Origin: Cristatella mucedo
Taxonomy: Eukaryota > Bryozoa > Phylactolaemata > Cristatellidae
Length of the DNA stretch: 64,000 nucleotides
Assembly: GCA_009760855.2 (NCBI GenBank)
Contig: WPIO01000011.1
Location: 978,501-1,042,500 of the forward strand
Direction of reading: 5' to 3'
The first letter of the stretch is position 1, and each line of letters opens with the position of its first letter. Below, piece by piece: positions 32,945 to 44,129 of the stretch. The notes beneath the pieces are model-generated. The model did no database searches. It saw only the letters and a list, made by a program, of their open reading frames with translations, and was not told the origin of the DNA. The position numbers and the translations under genes were made by a program.

Positions 32945-34970
32945 AAGAATATTTTACAATTTGCGGAGATCTACCGCACCGAACTCACGGAAAATGATTC
33001 GTTTGATATTATTCCATGATGTGGGAGAGAATTGCCGCAATGCGCACTTCCCGTGATCCCGCATATTTAGCCTCCACATATGCAGCGCCGAGCCTACAGC
33101 GAGCCGCTCCCCGTGACCTTAATATCGCGGTCAAGGCCAGATTGTATCCGGTGATCAGCCAAAAGCCTGGATTGGAGTCTTTCCTTTCTACCAGCTCGGA
33201 GTCTCCGGTGTATACGGGCGGTCCAGACTTATAGGAGGCTTGGCGGAGACTCAGGCACTAAACCAGGCTCTACTTTTTCAGCCATTACTTAGCAAGCGAC
33301 CAATCATAGACGACGTTCAGGCAGTGCCTACTGCGTTGCTGCTTAGCGAGGAATTGCTTGCGAGTTGACCAGCGAAATCGTCGATGCGTTCCTGGCGAGT
33401 CCCTGTTTATAGGACGCACCGAGCTCGGAGCTTAGGAATCAGATTTTAAGGCGGCGAGCGATAAAGGCTACAGCGGACGGGTTTCATTCTACCGGTAATT
33501 GCGTTAGCAAAGCTGGCCACAGAGAAATGCCGTTACTATCCCACGAACGCACGGAGGGCGGAGCGATTAGGTAGCCAGACCTGGTGCAAGACTGCCGTCT
33601 AAACCTCGTGCAAACCGGAAGAGCTTAGTAAGACTCCCGAGTTTGTAGGAAACAAGAACTCTCGTCTAAACTAAGCTACAGAGCGCTGGCACCTACGAAT
33701 GCCACACTAGCTAGGCTGTGTGGCGCTTGTAGAGAAGGTCTGCTCTGTCAGCTGTTTCTGATACCGGTCGAAGTTGGCCGAGGCGGATTTCCGCTGCATG
33801 CGCAGAGCACCGCACCCTAACAATGCGAGAGCGAGCGTCGTGCAACTCGCGTGAAATCGCGTGAATCTAAGGACATGACTCCAACGTCCGCCATGCCGGA
33901 TGGCCGCTTCTCACCTGGCTCTCTTTCGAAGATGACTCGTCGCTAGTGTCAACCAATAAGTAGGAGCTCTTTGATGCTCTGTTGCCCATGTCTAACGATT
34001 ATCGCCAATCGCTGCAAGTGAAACGACGCTACGAAGTTCGCGAAAACGACAACGGATGCCACGTGAGGCCGGCACAACGTCACGCCTCCGTCATTCCGAA
34101 AGAGCTCTGGGGCGATCCCTTGGCGAGTCGGCGCGCGTAGCCGGATACGCAGCCAGCAGCGGTGAGTTACTTTATTTTCGCGCGGGTATCCGTCTAACGA
34201 TGCACGATATCACGGCTGCGCAGCCGCAGAATGTCTGTCGCACAGACTCAATACGGAGCAACGGAGCCGTTTTATTTTATTAACAAATCCTCGCGGCGAC
34301 AGCTTCCTGCCGCACTTTAATAGTGCTCGACTGTAACCGCCTGCTCCTTCGTAATTGCAGCGAATTTCTCCCCTTATGCCCTACTTTTACGACCGATTTC
34401 TGCTTCGATGAGCGTAGCACGCGATCATGGAACCGATTGAATATCTAATATCTATAATTTAGTGCGATCAAATATATCCGAAGCGCCAGATTGAGGCTGC
34501 ATGAGCTGCTGAGGTGATCTATCTATCGCTCAGCAGCACGTCGGCCGCGCTAAACGGAGCGACGGACAAGCGACGGTCCGAGAAGCGTTAGGCAGCATTC
34601 GCGGTGAGAGGCGAAAACACGTCAACCGCCCCGCTTCTTCGATAGGAAAATTCAACAAGACTGCCGGACGAGTATTTCTTCAATGTCTTTGTCACCGATG
34701 GAAACGGCTCACCTAGCGACCTCCTCGCCTGCCCGTGAGGTACGCGGCATAGCGCGCGGGAGCAGCGGCCGAAACTCGCCGCTCACTCTGGCGTGTGGCA
34801 ACAGGGTGAGAGGTCGTGGAGTTATCACCACGCCGGAAGTAGTGACGTTAGCTTTGAAGATGTCACAAGTTTGCTCGCGGCTCTGCAAAGGCACGGGAGA
34901 ACCGACCAACCGCAGGAAACACGGCGCCAACATATTTTTCGGGTCTGAGCGAGCGTCTTGCGTCTTTTGC
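32945..34970. other. GC-richer stretch without identified gene
   Basis: Unlike the flanks this has few repeats. Open frames at 33,016-33,234, 34,056-34,283 and 34,683-34,970 show no known domain. A GTGAGT donor at about 34,162 follows a frame beginning MPREAGTTS. Could be a promoter or first-exon area of an unrecognised gene. Confidence 0.3.
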
Positions 34971-34975
34971 ATATG

Positions 34976-35077
<102 letters not shown>

Positions 35078-35084
35078 ATATGTA

Positions 35085-35222
35085 CAATTCATTTGTCTAT
35101 CGCCGTGCGAGCATTTAATCTCTCTTCAGGTGCTTCACATATGCCGCAGGGCTCGAGCTCACTACTTCGGCCGTCGAAGACGAGCAAGTTACTCCTGGAA
35201 CAAACCAGGCTTATATATTGGC
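35085..35222 (-). mobile_element. SINE-1
   Basis: AATTCATTTGTCTATCGCC tail, AATCTCTCTTCAGGTGCTTC, GGGCTCGAGCTCACTACTTC and ACAAACCAGGCTT in reverse SINE-1 order. Confidence 0.83.
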
Positions 35223-35224
35223 GT

Positions 35225-36538
35225 ATGCCGTGTGTAGAAGTAATGCCGGTGACGGGAAAAGATGAATGCACTTCACGACCCCGGTCATGCGATGTAAATT
35301 AAAAAAAAAGATTAGCGAAGTCAACAAGTCAAAGCGCGCGAGCTCATCGAAGCAAAATCTCGGAAAACCTTGGCAAATAAAAAAATCTCTGAAAAAATCT
35401 CTTAAAACAAAAATGTCTGAAAGCATTGGCACACCAAAGCGACAAGAGCCCGAGGCGGTGGCTCTACGCACCTTCACCGTACGTGCGACTGACAAAGTTG
35501 GAGGCTGCATACACTACGGCATACACTACGCATACGCCTGCCGAGCGAAGATGGCCGTACTTACTCCGGCTTCCAGACGAAAGCAGAAGTAATTTCACAG
35601 GCTCACAGGATGTCTGCACAGCTTACGAAAGATTTATATCCCAACTTCAGACCACGAATGAACTGTGTAATCACACACCGATTGATACTCACAAGGCACG
35701 CATTGACTGAAAGTGAAATAATTTTCAGCCATGATTTATAATGTAATTGCATAAGTTTGTCTCAAGACATCGGAATCACTGGAGGCGTCAAAGCTAAGAC
35801 GTTGCTCGCGAGTCGATCGCTGGAGAGCTCATAATAGTTCTTCAATATAAAGTGCCTAAATGTGCATTTGTCTGGTTTTCACATACCAGCAGATTGCAAG
35901 TATTCGGCAGTATGCAATTATTCCGCTTTATGCTATAAGCCGGTGTCTTATGATGAAGGGGGAAACTTGCTCGTTTGCTTTTTTCAGGCCTTATGACAAC
36001 TACTCTTCACATGCATTGCAGACTGTTCATTGACCCTTATCATACTTAGCAAGCATTTTTTTAAGCTAGGCGAAGCTCCAAAGCTTGAACTGTGCCATTC
36101 TTAAAGCACAGGCTTAGTCTGGAGCGTCCAGACAGCCCACTTACCGAATCATTGGTGGCACATTTAAAGTTTATGAAAGTTTAGCTATTGGTAAATAGGA
36201 GTCGTACATACAGTAGAACAAAAATGCATCGCAGTTGCCATCCAGCTAGGGATTAATTACCTGAAAATGGATTATTATTACTAGGAATTTCTTAAATCAC
36301 CGACCTTGCTTGTCACTATGCAAGTCCAGCTATATATATAGGTGTATATATATAGGTATATAGGTGTCAATCAGTGGCAGCTTGGGGGGGGGCCTACCCC
36401 AGTCGACCATAAAAAATGACAAAACCCGTTTGGGAGCATTCCGCAAGTTACAATGGAATACAAATTTATTTTCATGCACTATAGTATTTTATCTTTCCGG
36501 TCTTGATCCCATTACTTAGAATGAGAATCCCGACACCA
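35225..36538. other. No recognisable gene
   Basis: A plus-strand Lys/Ser-rich frame (35,266-35,592) has no domain. Short TA-rich repeats near 36,330-36,366. The rest looks like unique AT-rich DNA. Confidence 0.35.
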
Positions 36539-36539
36539 T

Positions 36540-37255
36540 CTAGTATTAGTTATAGAACCTTCCAAATGATTGCTTGCTGGTCTACCGGCGTGTTCAACCG
36601 CGCGGTTACGGTTGGTGAAACACTCAGCAGCTAGGGTTTTCTGTCGTGAGCGCCGCAGCTAAAAAAAAATAATCTACCACATTTTGCACGACCTGCGCTG
36701 GCTCCCAGTCAAGCAACGCATTGACTTAAACAGGTTTTGACCCTAACTTTTAGGTTCTTTCAATCTGGCTCCAGCCTACCTATCAGACCTACTCCAACAC
36801 CCAGGCTAGGCGTCGCACCACCAGATTTTATTTTCTGAATCCCATCGTTTAGCCATACCTTGTAAACACATCAAATCATTTGAAGACCGTGCCTTTAGTT
36901 TGAATGCTCTCCAAGCCTTGAACTCACTCTCAAATTACGTCACGACAGCCCCGAACTTGACAACATTTAAAAAAAAAACGCTAAAAACATTCGTTTTTGA
37001 AAGCATCTGCTTTGGTTCTTATAATTTGACTTGTATGTGCTTATGCGTGATGGGACTGTGCATGCTGCCACTAACCACATTTACAAGTTAATACAGTTCA
37101 TGTCGCCCTAGCCATGCTTTTCTTGTTGACACTGTGCCCGTTGTCACTAACCGTTCGATCTCGTTTTCTGTAAAGCGAATGCAAAGTGCCTAGAGAGAAA
37201 GATTAAGTTCTCTGTGGGCGCTATGCAAACGCATTATTGTTATAATTATTTATTA
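36540..37255 (+). mobile_element. LINE-1f, 3' part
   Basis: TTGCTTGCTGGTCTACCGGC, TGCGCTGGCTCCCAGTCAAG, then 3' UTR with GCTGACACT-type repeats, hairpin tail and (TTAT)n. Confidence 0.88.
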
Positions 37256-37579
37256 TTGGGCTTAAGCCCGCTGCTCGTTCGTCAAGCGAAAAGTAGACAT
37301 CTTCGTTCTCCACTCTTTGGCGGGGCTCCGACCACTGTAGCGCTCGAGGGAGCAAGTCCTTTGGAGTTGGCCTAAAGTCAGCAGGCCTGGTAGCGCAGAT
37401 ACCATTGGGATTTTCACACCGTTTTCCTTTGACCCCACCACCTTAGACCCCACCCCACTCTCAGTCCCTCCCTAGACGCGTCGTCGTTTCTAGGCTAGCG
37501 GCAATGGCGGTAATTTGATTTCTCATCAGTATTCATAAAACGATCGCAAACGCTCAAAACCGACACGGTAATCATTTTG

Positions 37580-37645
37580 TAATGCTTTGTATAAACATGT
37601 GTAAAGTGCCTGTCAATAGATCAAGTTCTCTGATTATTGTAACAG
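37580..37645 (+). mobile_element. LINE-type tail remnant, left arm of an inverted pair
   Basis: AACATGTGTAAAGTGCCTGT and GATCAAGTTCTCTGATTATT: terminal hairpin only. Confidence 0.6.
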
Positions 37646-37676
37646 TACAACCACAGGAACCACGGTCGGATCTCGA

Positions 37677-37861
37677 AGCTGCTACATCAGTATCTACGCT
37701 CGCTCGCTTGTGTTGCCAATTTTTAAGAGCCATGGGTGCGCGATGGCGGCTCGACAAAGAGCGAAGCCCCACAAGCGAGTTTTTGCGTTGTCGACGACGG
37801 CTGTATTGTATCGCATACAGGCAACACAAGCGAGCGAGCGTAAAAACTGATGTAGTAGCCG
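37677..37861. repeat. Foldback: about 40-bp inverted repeat
   Basis: Left arm about 37,677-37,718 and right arm about 37,820-37,861 are reverse complements at roughly 9 of 10 positions (core CGCTCGCTCGCTTGTGTTGCC), with about 100 bp between. Could be a small MITE or a palindromic insertion. Confidence 0.85.
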
Positions 37862-38097
37862 GGGCGAGTGCTGCTCCGGAGCAGGTGGTGATAAGAGAGA
37901 AGAGAGTGGATAGCGTGCGTACAGGACGACGCACAGGCAGAAAGTGAATTTCGCAGCAGGGAACATGCCACTTGCCGGCAAGGAGAGGGCGTAACCGCGT
38001 GATGGCGATAACACGCCCACAAAGCGGCCACGGCACCTCGAGCAGTATGCCGAGTGGGCTGCCGATTTAGAATGCGTAGTTTTGGTATTTGTGTTTG

Positions 38098-38165
38098 GTG
38101 CAAGGATAGAAGATTTAACACTCTCAAAAAACTTAATTTCATCTTAGGCACTTTACATGTTTAGT
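38098..38165 (-). mobile_element. LINE-type tail remnant, right arm of an inverted pair
   Basis: TTAATTTCATCTTAGGCACT and TTTACATGTTTAG match the tail at 37,580 in reverse. Confidence 0.6.
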
Positions 38166-38384
38166 CAGCACGTGGCATAGAAGCCACCGCCATGTATCGT
38201 GCATTTACAGCGAGTCCCCTTAAAGTGAGCCACGTCTACTTGTCTTGGCTTTGTTAAGCGAATTTATTATTATTGTCTTATCATTACTATTAATACTACC
38301 AAGGTCATTGACCGCTGAAATTGCTTCCAAGCCGCAATTCATTACAGACAACACATTTATCCAGACGTTCTGGCTATTTCAATT

Positions 38385-39212
38385 GAGCCCAGTGTTTTTA
38401 TGGTCGTTAGTATCGCACTGAGCAGATCAGCTCCACAGTCAAGTCCGTCTACTTTCCGCTGCATAACATTGCCAAAATTCGGGCTAGTTTAGACAGGGAT
38501 ACAACATTTAAATTGGTCCGTGCATTTGCGACATACCGTTTTGACCAGTTTGTGCACGAAGGCGCTTACAGCTGGTGCAAAAACTTTGCAGCTAGGCTTG
38601 TCTGTCGCGACCGTCACAGTTGACCACATCACACCACTTCTCGCCAACCTGCATTGGCTCCAAGTCAAGTAACGCATCGAATTATAGGTTCTGTCACTGA
38701 CTTTTCTTTTAGGTGTATTCATTATTTAGCTCCAGCCTACCTATCAGATCTACTTCCCCACCAGGCTAAGCATCACACCAACCACTTTTAGGAATCTAAC
38801 GGTTTGACAATACCTCACGAAAATCTCAAACTCTTTAGAGACCATGCCTTTAGTTCGTATGCTACCAAAGCCTGGAACTCACTCCCGACTTGCATCACGA
38901 CTTCCCCCGATTTGACCACATTTAAGAAGAAACCAAAGATCATTTATTTATAAAAGCATTTGATGAGTCCCTGTGATTTGTCCTGTATGTGCTTATGCGT
39001 GCTGACACCGTGCATGCCGCCACTAACCATACTTGCATGCTGACCCTAGGCATGCCACCCCTAACCATGTTATTCATGTTGTTTATCAAGCATGATATTA
39101 CTCACCATTCAATCGCGTTTCCCTTTGCAGCAAATGTAAAGTGCCTAGAAAGAGATTGAGTTCTCTGAGGGCGCTTTATGATGTGCATTATTATTAATAT
39201 TATTATTATTAG
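38385..39212 (+). mobile_element. LINE-1f, 3' part
   Basis: RT thumb from the KSVYFPLHNIAKIRASLDRD-like stretch through NSLPTCI-like sequence, full 3' UTR, hairpin and ATT tail at 39,180-39,212. Confidence 0.92.
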
Positions 39213-39900
39213 CAGTGAGAGGTATTGTCTTTGATGAAGACCTGATTGCAACCAATTCAAACGATGACCCGTGCGAAAAACTGCACATCTTATAGCCAAA
39301 TGAATTGTGAATAGCAATTGCAACCCCACCACCAACCTTGTTAGAACGCATGGGCTGACAAAATGAGAGACCGGGTGGAGTGGTCTCAGAAATACAGCTA
39401 CTGGAACAAGGCGTCATCCAAGTTTCGGTAAGCAGAAATGCATCTAGCTTCTCCTGGACCACCAGATCGCGGAAAAGTAACCTAATGGTTTTTAGCGACC
39501 GGGCATTTAGTCGGCGGAATTTAAAAGGCTGTCTAACAACTGGGCGACGGCGATGAAGTGGCTTGTATTCACGTCGGCGTGAATCCACCCCGGCGGACGC
39601 CGGCCCTTCGAATTCGAATTGGGCCTTAGTAATGGCCGCCGGTCGACGATATATACGACTTGCTTTTTCTTTTTGGTGTCGTCCCTGGCCGTAGCAGCGA
39701 ACCATTGGCTTATTTTAAACAGCAGGGTGAGAAAAGTCTGCAATCTCTTGTGCACGCTGCTGCACGGACTTCGTAACCCGATACTGCTTGCACGCGCCGT
39801 ACTCGCTACGCTCGTGCAACTGCGTGATCGCCTTTCTAATACTGTAGCTTCCTTAGGCGAATGACGCATGTGTGAAGACCTTTGTCAGTTCTAAATCAAG
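39213..39900 (-). mobile_element. LINE 5' fragment: endonuclease N-terminus
   Basis: A frame at 39,705-39,145 reads FRRLNARSLKTIRLLFRDL, DAFLLTETWMTP (catalytic Glu), VGGGVAIAIHNSFGYK and FELVAI, the first half of an AP endonuclease. Better preserved than the 23,900 copy. Upstream frame 39,869-39,507 may be its leader or ORF1. It abuts the tail of the plus-strand LINE. Confidence 0.82.
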
Positions 39901-39904
39901 AATG

Positions 39905-40398
39905 GCATCCTTCTGGCACGCGGGCCCAACAGTGGCCGCTTTCACTAATCCCGCCGAGAAAAGGCAAAATCGATTTTTTGCGGGCAGCTAGTAAATGTTT
40001 CGAAAAGGCGAGGAAATGACTTCCGCCTTGCTCAGCGCTCGCCTTGCCGGTGCTCGCCGTCTTCAATCATTGCAGGGCCACGTTGCTCTCGCTCGTTATT
40101 GCTCTTGCAATTAAAACGGCCGCCAGCCGCTGCCGCCACTGGCGGCAGCGGCTGGCGGCCGGGCGCCGGCTGTCGACTGTCTAACGTTCGCCGCGTGGCG
40201 CTTGTACGAGCTGAGGCTGTTTGGTTTTTGACAGGCTGCGCAGGGTGGGCAGCATGGCAGGGCTACAATTATTAGAGCTCCTTAGCCTTCGCAGCCCACA
40301 CCCAACCTCCAACGTCTGAGATCTCTGGCGAATCTCCTTCACCTGAGAGAAAGCGATCCACATTCCAGGATGCAATTGGTGCGGCTCAAATAGAATAA
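39905..40398. other. No gene; GC-rich with palindrome
   Basis: Contains the 45-bp palindrome at 40,117-40,161. A minus frame (40,435-40,181) has no motif. Confidence 0.35.
40117..40161. repeat. 45-bp near-perfect GC palindrome
   Basis: 22-bp arms (CGGCCGCCAGCCGCTGCCGCCA and its exact complement) with a single central base. Confidence 0.97.
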
Positions 40399-40399
40399 T

Positions 40400-40826
40400 A
40401 AGTAGAATCCAACAGTTTACCAATACCTCGTACAAACCTCAAATCCTTTGGTGACCGTACATCCAGTTCGTAAGCTCCCAAAGCCGGGAACTACCTCCCG
40501 ACTTGCGTCAGAACATCCCCTGATTTGACCACATTTACAAAGAACTTAAAACACACCTATTTAGGACAGCATTGAATGGGTACATGTGATTCGTCCTTGA
40601 TGTGCTTATGCGTGCTGACACTGTGCATGCTGCCACTAACCACATTTGCATGCTGACCTTGTGCACGTCACCCAAACCATGTTATTCATTTTGTTTGTTT
40701 ATAAAGCGCGATATTACTCACCATTCCATTGCATTTCCCTTTGCAGGAAATGTAAAGCGCCTAGAAAGAGATTGAGTTATCTGAGGGCGCTTTATCAAGT
40801 GCATTTTTATTATTATTAACTTTAAC
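40400..40826 (+). mobile_element. LINE-1f, 3' end, inserted beside the hAT relic
   Basis: CCAATACCTCGTACAAACCT to hairpin tail and (TTA)n, followed by (TTTAAC)n. It cuts off the 3' part of the hAT gene. Confidence 0.93.
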
Positions 40827-41429
40827 TTTAACTTATTCTTCGTGAGTGGGTCGAGCATCGTCGCCAGGACTTGGATGTCACGCACCTCGACATCGCTTAC
40901 GACCAGCGGCGCGATGAGCTCATTGAAAGGAGCCGAATCTTTTGGCGTCTCGGCGTCCTCGCCCACGGCGGCGTCCTCCTTGGCCTCGTCCTCGTGGACA
41001 GAATGGACTCGCTCCAGGTGCATTAGCAGCCCGGGGCGCCATAACGAGACCTGTCGCAGAGTCGGCTGCTTGAACTGCTCGAGCGCAAACGTCGCGGTTT
41101 GGAAAAATTTCGCAAGAAGTCGACGAGTCGCTTGAGAAGCGTCTCGCTGGTGTCGGTTAGCTTCTCGAGTTTGTCCGTCTCATTCCAGCGCGACGGCTTG
41201 ATCTCCTTTGACATCTCTTGAATGCTAAGCAGGCAGCGCAGCAGCATGTTGCACCACCGCGTCGCGTTCTCGTGCTCGAGGTCTTTGACTGATTAGACTG
41301 CTCAGGCTGGAAGTACCGCTCGAAGTACTCGACTCGACGAGCTTCTGGCAGACGTCGATCAGCTAGAACCGTGGCGTAGCACCTGGTGGGCGTACACGCA
41401 GAAAGGCTTGCCCCTGGCGCCATTCTCGA

Positions 41430-41885
41430 CCTTGGTTGTCGATCTTGGTTGACGATCTTGGTTGTGGACCTTGGTTGTGGACCTTAAATATAATTTAATA
41501 AATAAAAATAAATAAATATAATTCATTTACATAGCTCCCCAAGAGAACTTAATCTCTATTCAGGCGCTTCACATATGCCTCGGGGCTCGAGCCCACGACC
41601 TCAGTCAGACCTTGGTCGGGGGGGGGGGAGCACCTTAACCGCTAGACCAAACCAGCTCGGCAGACCAGACCTTGGTTGTGGACCTTGGCTGTCGAACTTG
41701 GTTGTCGACCTTGGTTGTGGACCTTGGTTGTCGACCTTGGTTGTGGACCTTGGTTGCCGACCTTGGTTGTGGACCTTGGTTGTCGACCTTGGTTGTGGAC
41801 CTTGGTGGTCGACCTTGGTTGTCGACCTTGGTGGTCGACCTTGGTGGTCGACCTTTGTGGTCGACCTTTGTGGTCGACCTTGCTG
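41430..41885 (+). repeat. 13-bp minisatellite, split by a SINE-1
   Basis: Unit CCTTGGTTGTGGA alternating with CCTTGGTTGTCGA. About 4 units before the SINE (41,430-41,485) and about 16 after it (41,670-41,885), changing to GGTGGTCGACC forms at the right end. Confidence 0.93.
41497..41668 (-). mobile_element. SINE-1 inside the minisatellite
   Basis: AATTCATTTACATAGCTCCC tail with (AAATA)n, GGGGCTCGAGCCCACGACC and CCAAACCAGCTCGGC head. A run of 11 G replaces the usual GGGGCGAG. Confidence 0.92.
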
Positions 41886-42844
41886 AGCTCGGTTGTCAGG
41901 CATGAGGCAGGCATGCGATCGAGGCAGGCGGAGGCCAAAAGGACTCTTCGGGAGGTCGTCGGCGCCGCAGCAAGTCGAACCTTGTGCCCGAGACGACAAT
42001 GATCTGCTTTCGGATCCCCTCTCCGAACAGATTGAAGTCGGCCAGGCGCATCTCGAACTCCACCAGCACCCCGTCTGGCTCGCTCTCTGACGCACGACGC
42101 TTGACGTCCAGCGTCACGTGGTGTTGCACGAAGTTCTCGTCGGGTGGACGTCAGCGATCGGGATCGACGTGTACGAGACCTTTTTGATTGAGTCCGTCCG
42201 CAGGTCCAGCGTACGCGAGACACCCGCATCGGTCGCCGGGCGCTTCTCGAGGGTCGCCGCGTGCTGCACATGATGCATGCACGTGCACGTGATGCACGTG
42301 CTGCACCGCCGGCGGCCGATCGCGGGGCACGTCCGTGGACGTTGGGGCGCAGATTGTCTGGGGGGGGGCAGCGCCAGCCGCTCGTCGACCGACGGCCTCC
42401 CGCTGCTGGCGACGCCGATGTCAAGAACCTGGACGTCTGGATCAACGCCTTGAGCCCGGTGCCCATGAGGGCTTCTTATGGGTGCATGTCCTTCTCACAG
42501 AAGTCGGCCACCGCCCGCCGCCGCGTTCGTCTTTTTCTCGTCAGACATGGTTACCTTACCCAGCTTGGCGAACGCGTTCATCGCGCCGATTTCCGCTCGT
42601 CACTGCGGACGGGCGTGCTTCCCAATCGTGGACATGCCAGCGTCGGCCTTGACCGTGTAGACCGCCGTGCACGACTTGTATGCGGCGAAGTCCATCTTCC
42701 GTGTACCGCGATGGACGATGCCAAACTTGAACCAGATCGCCTTTGTTCGATCGCCAGAGACGCCGTCTCGGAGCACATGCGGAGGAGGCGTATCCACCAT
42801 CAGCCGCAGCCGGCTTCTTCTTTAGCTCACCCTCGACCTTAGTG

Positions 42845-43122
42845 ACGTCGACGTTCAGCGTGATTCAGAGGTATTTGGCGACTTCGATTTGAACTTTGAC
42901 AGCCCGTCGTCCGATCCCGATCTGATCAACCGAATCTGGCCGACCCGACCGACCGACACTCGACCGAAAACTTCGCCTTTGACTCCGCCAGAGCTTCGGC
43001 GGCAGACTCAAGCGTTTGAACTCCAAAAAGACACCCTTAAGTGGGAGGATTTTTATAAGGCAGGCTAATAGGATAAGATCACAGGGGGGCGTGGCAACAA
43101 GATGAGATCCCACAATCAGGCG
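42845..43122. other. No gene recognised
   Basis: Possible 5' end of the hAT element; no inverted terminus seen. Confidence 0.25.
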
Positions 43123-43124
43123 AG

Positions 43125-43235
43125 CAAAGTTCGTGCAATACCCTGCAGCTAGGCTTTTCTGTCTCGCGCGCCGCTATTGCCACATCAGAACACTTCTCGC
43201 AGGCCTGCACTGCCTTTCAATCAAGCGGCACATCG
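43125..43235 (+). mobile_element. LINE-1f short RT fragment
   Basis: ACCCTGCAGCTAGGCTTTTC, GCCACATCAGAACACTTCTC and TTTCAATCAAGCGGCACATC match the NSAARLVCRE to VKQRID segment. Confidence 0.6.
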
Positions 43236-43239
43236 TATG

Positions 43240-43688
43240 GCTTCTCAGCGTGCCTTCTGCTGCGACAGCGGCTGCTGCCTGTGTGGCAGGCTGCGGCGAT
43301 CAGCTCAGCGTCCGTAGTTCGCGATTGAAAGTCTTCGGATCAGCTTTCTTTTCAGACGTGCGCAACACCATCAAAGGAGGGTTTGCAAATGCAGGATCAT
43401 TAAAGGAAGAGCCCGGAGTTCCACCTTAATTGCAATGGTCCCGTCTCCGAACTTTAGAAACGATTTAGACTGTTCACGTGTGTACCGTTAGAGAAATCGG
43501 CCAAGCCTTTTGCAATGAGAATGCTAAGCTTCCTGGTCCTCGTTTTTTATACTTTTATACTCTGGGTACGCGTCCATACGGTTCGCTCCTCCAATGAAAG
43601 CCCTTCCTCCACAGAGCTATACCTGATCAAACTGGTTCCTTGCATAGTTTCTTGAATTTCTAGTATCTTAGCCATCTTTTGCTAATCT
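43240..43688. other. No recognisable gene
   Basis: Ala-rich reading of 43,235-43,430 has no motif; the remainder is unremarkable. Confidence 0.35.
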
Positions 43689-43689
43689 A

Positions 43690-43824
43690 ACTCGAATATC
43701 TCTATTCAGGCGCTTCATGTGTGCCTCAGGTCTCGAGCCCACGACCTCGGCCTTGACCTTGACCTCGACCTTGGTCGGTTGGGGCGAGCACCTTAGAAAC
43801 TACTGGGACACACCAGCTCGGCGA
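43690..43824 (-). mobile_element. SINE-1 with small internal expansion
   Basis: CTCTATTCAGGCGCTTC, TCTCGAGCCCACGACCTC, then CCTTGACCTTGACCTCGACC, three near-copies of the SINE's own GACCTTGG motif, then the reversed head. Confidence 0.88.
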
Positions 43825-43882
43825 ATACTCGAAAGCCTCCGCTTCATCCGCGCTGGAGAGTGGTGCTGGACTATTATATTGA

Positions 43883-44062
43883 GCCATGATGGCACTCTAG
43901 GTAAGGCGGTTACTTTTAAGACCTCGGCCCCGAGGTCGTGGGTTCGATTCCTGCGGTGAGCGATTTCTTTATCGCCACTGCAAGCGGTGGTGATAGCCAT
44001 AAAGGCTCTTCTGTCGCTATACAAAAAGAGGCTGTTTAATCAGCTAGGATTTATATTAATAG
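43883..44062 (+). mobile_element. SINE-2
   Basis: GAGCCATGATGGCACTCTAGG, B box GGTTCGATTCC, CACTGCAAGCGGTGGTGATA and GGCTGTTTAATCAGCTAGGA. Confidence 0.94.
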
Positions 44063-44129
44063 CCAAGACTATTCGTCTTCCAGGCGCTATGCAGCAGCAG
44101 CAGCCCCTTCTTCATATCCGCCAGCGGAA

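Larger units (their letters stand above)
40835..42800 (-). pseudogene. hAT-type DNA transposase relic with BED zinc finger
   Basis: Minus strand, frames broken. At 42,800-42,612: KAIWFKFGIVHRG, YKSC and MSTIGKHAR, the W-F, C-x-C and S-L-H pattern of a BED finger. About 42,240-41,990: TLDLRTD, VSYTSI, FVQHHVTLDVKRR, VEFEMRLADFNLFG and IIVVS, the hAT catalytic start and central strand. About 41,290-40,840: a LEKLTDTSETLLKRLVDFL stretch and VLATMLDPLTKN, the hAT C-terminal dimerisation block (FLDPRFK type). A minisatellite and a SINE-1 interrupt it. hAT enzymes cut and paste DNA; this copy is dead. No terminal inverted repeats found. Confidence 0.72.

Noticed and set aside
41575-42095. Repeat-protein-like frames with period 13 residues
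   Set aside because: A 13-bp minisatellite gives a 13-residue period in any open frame; no sign of a real protein.
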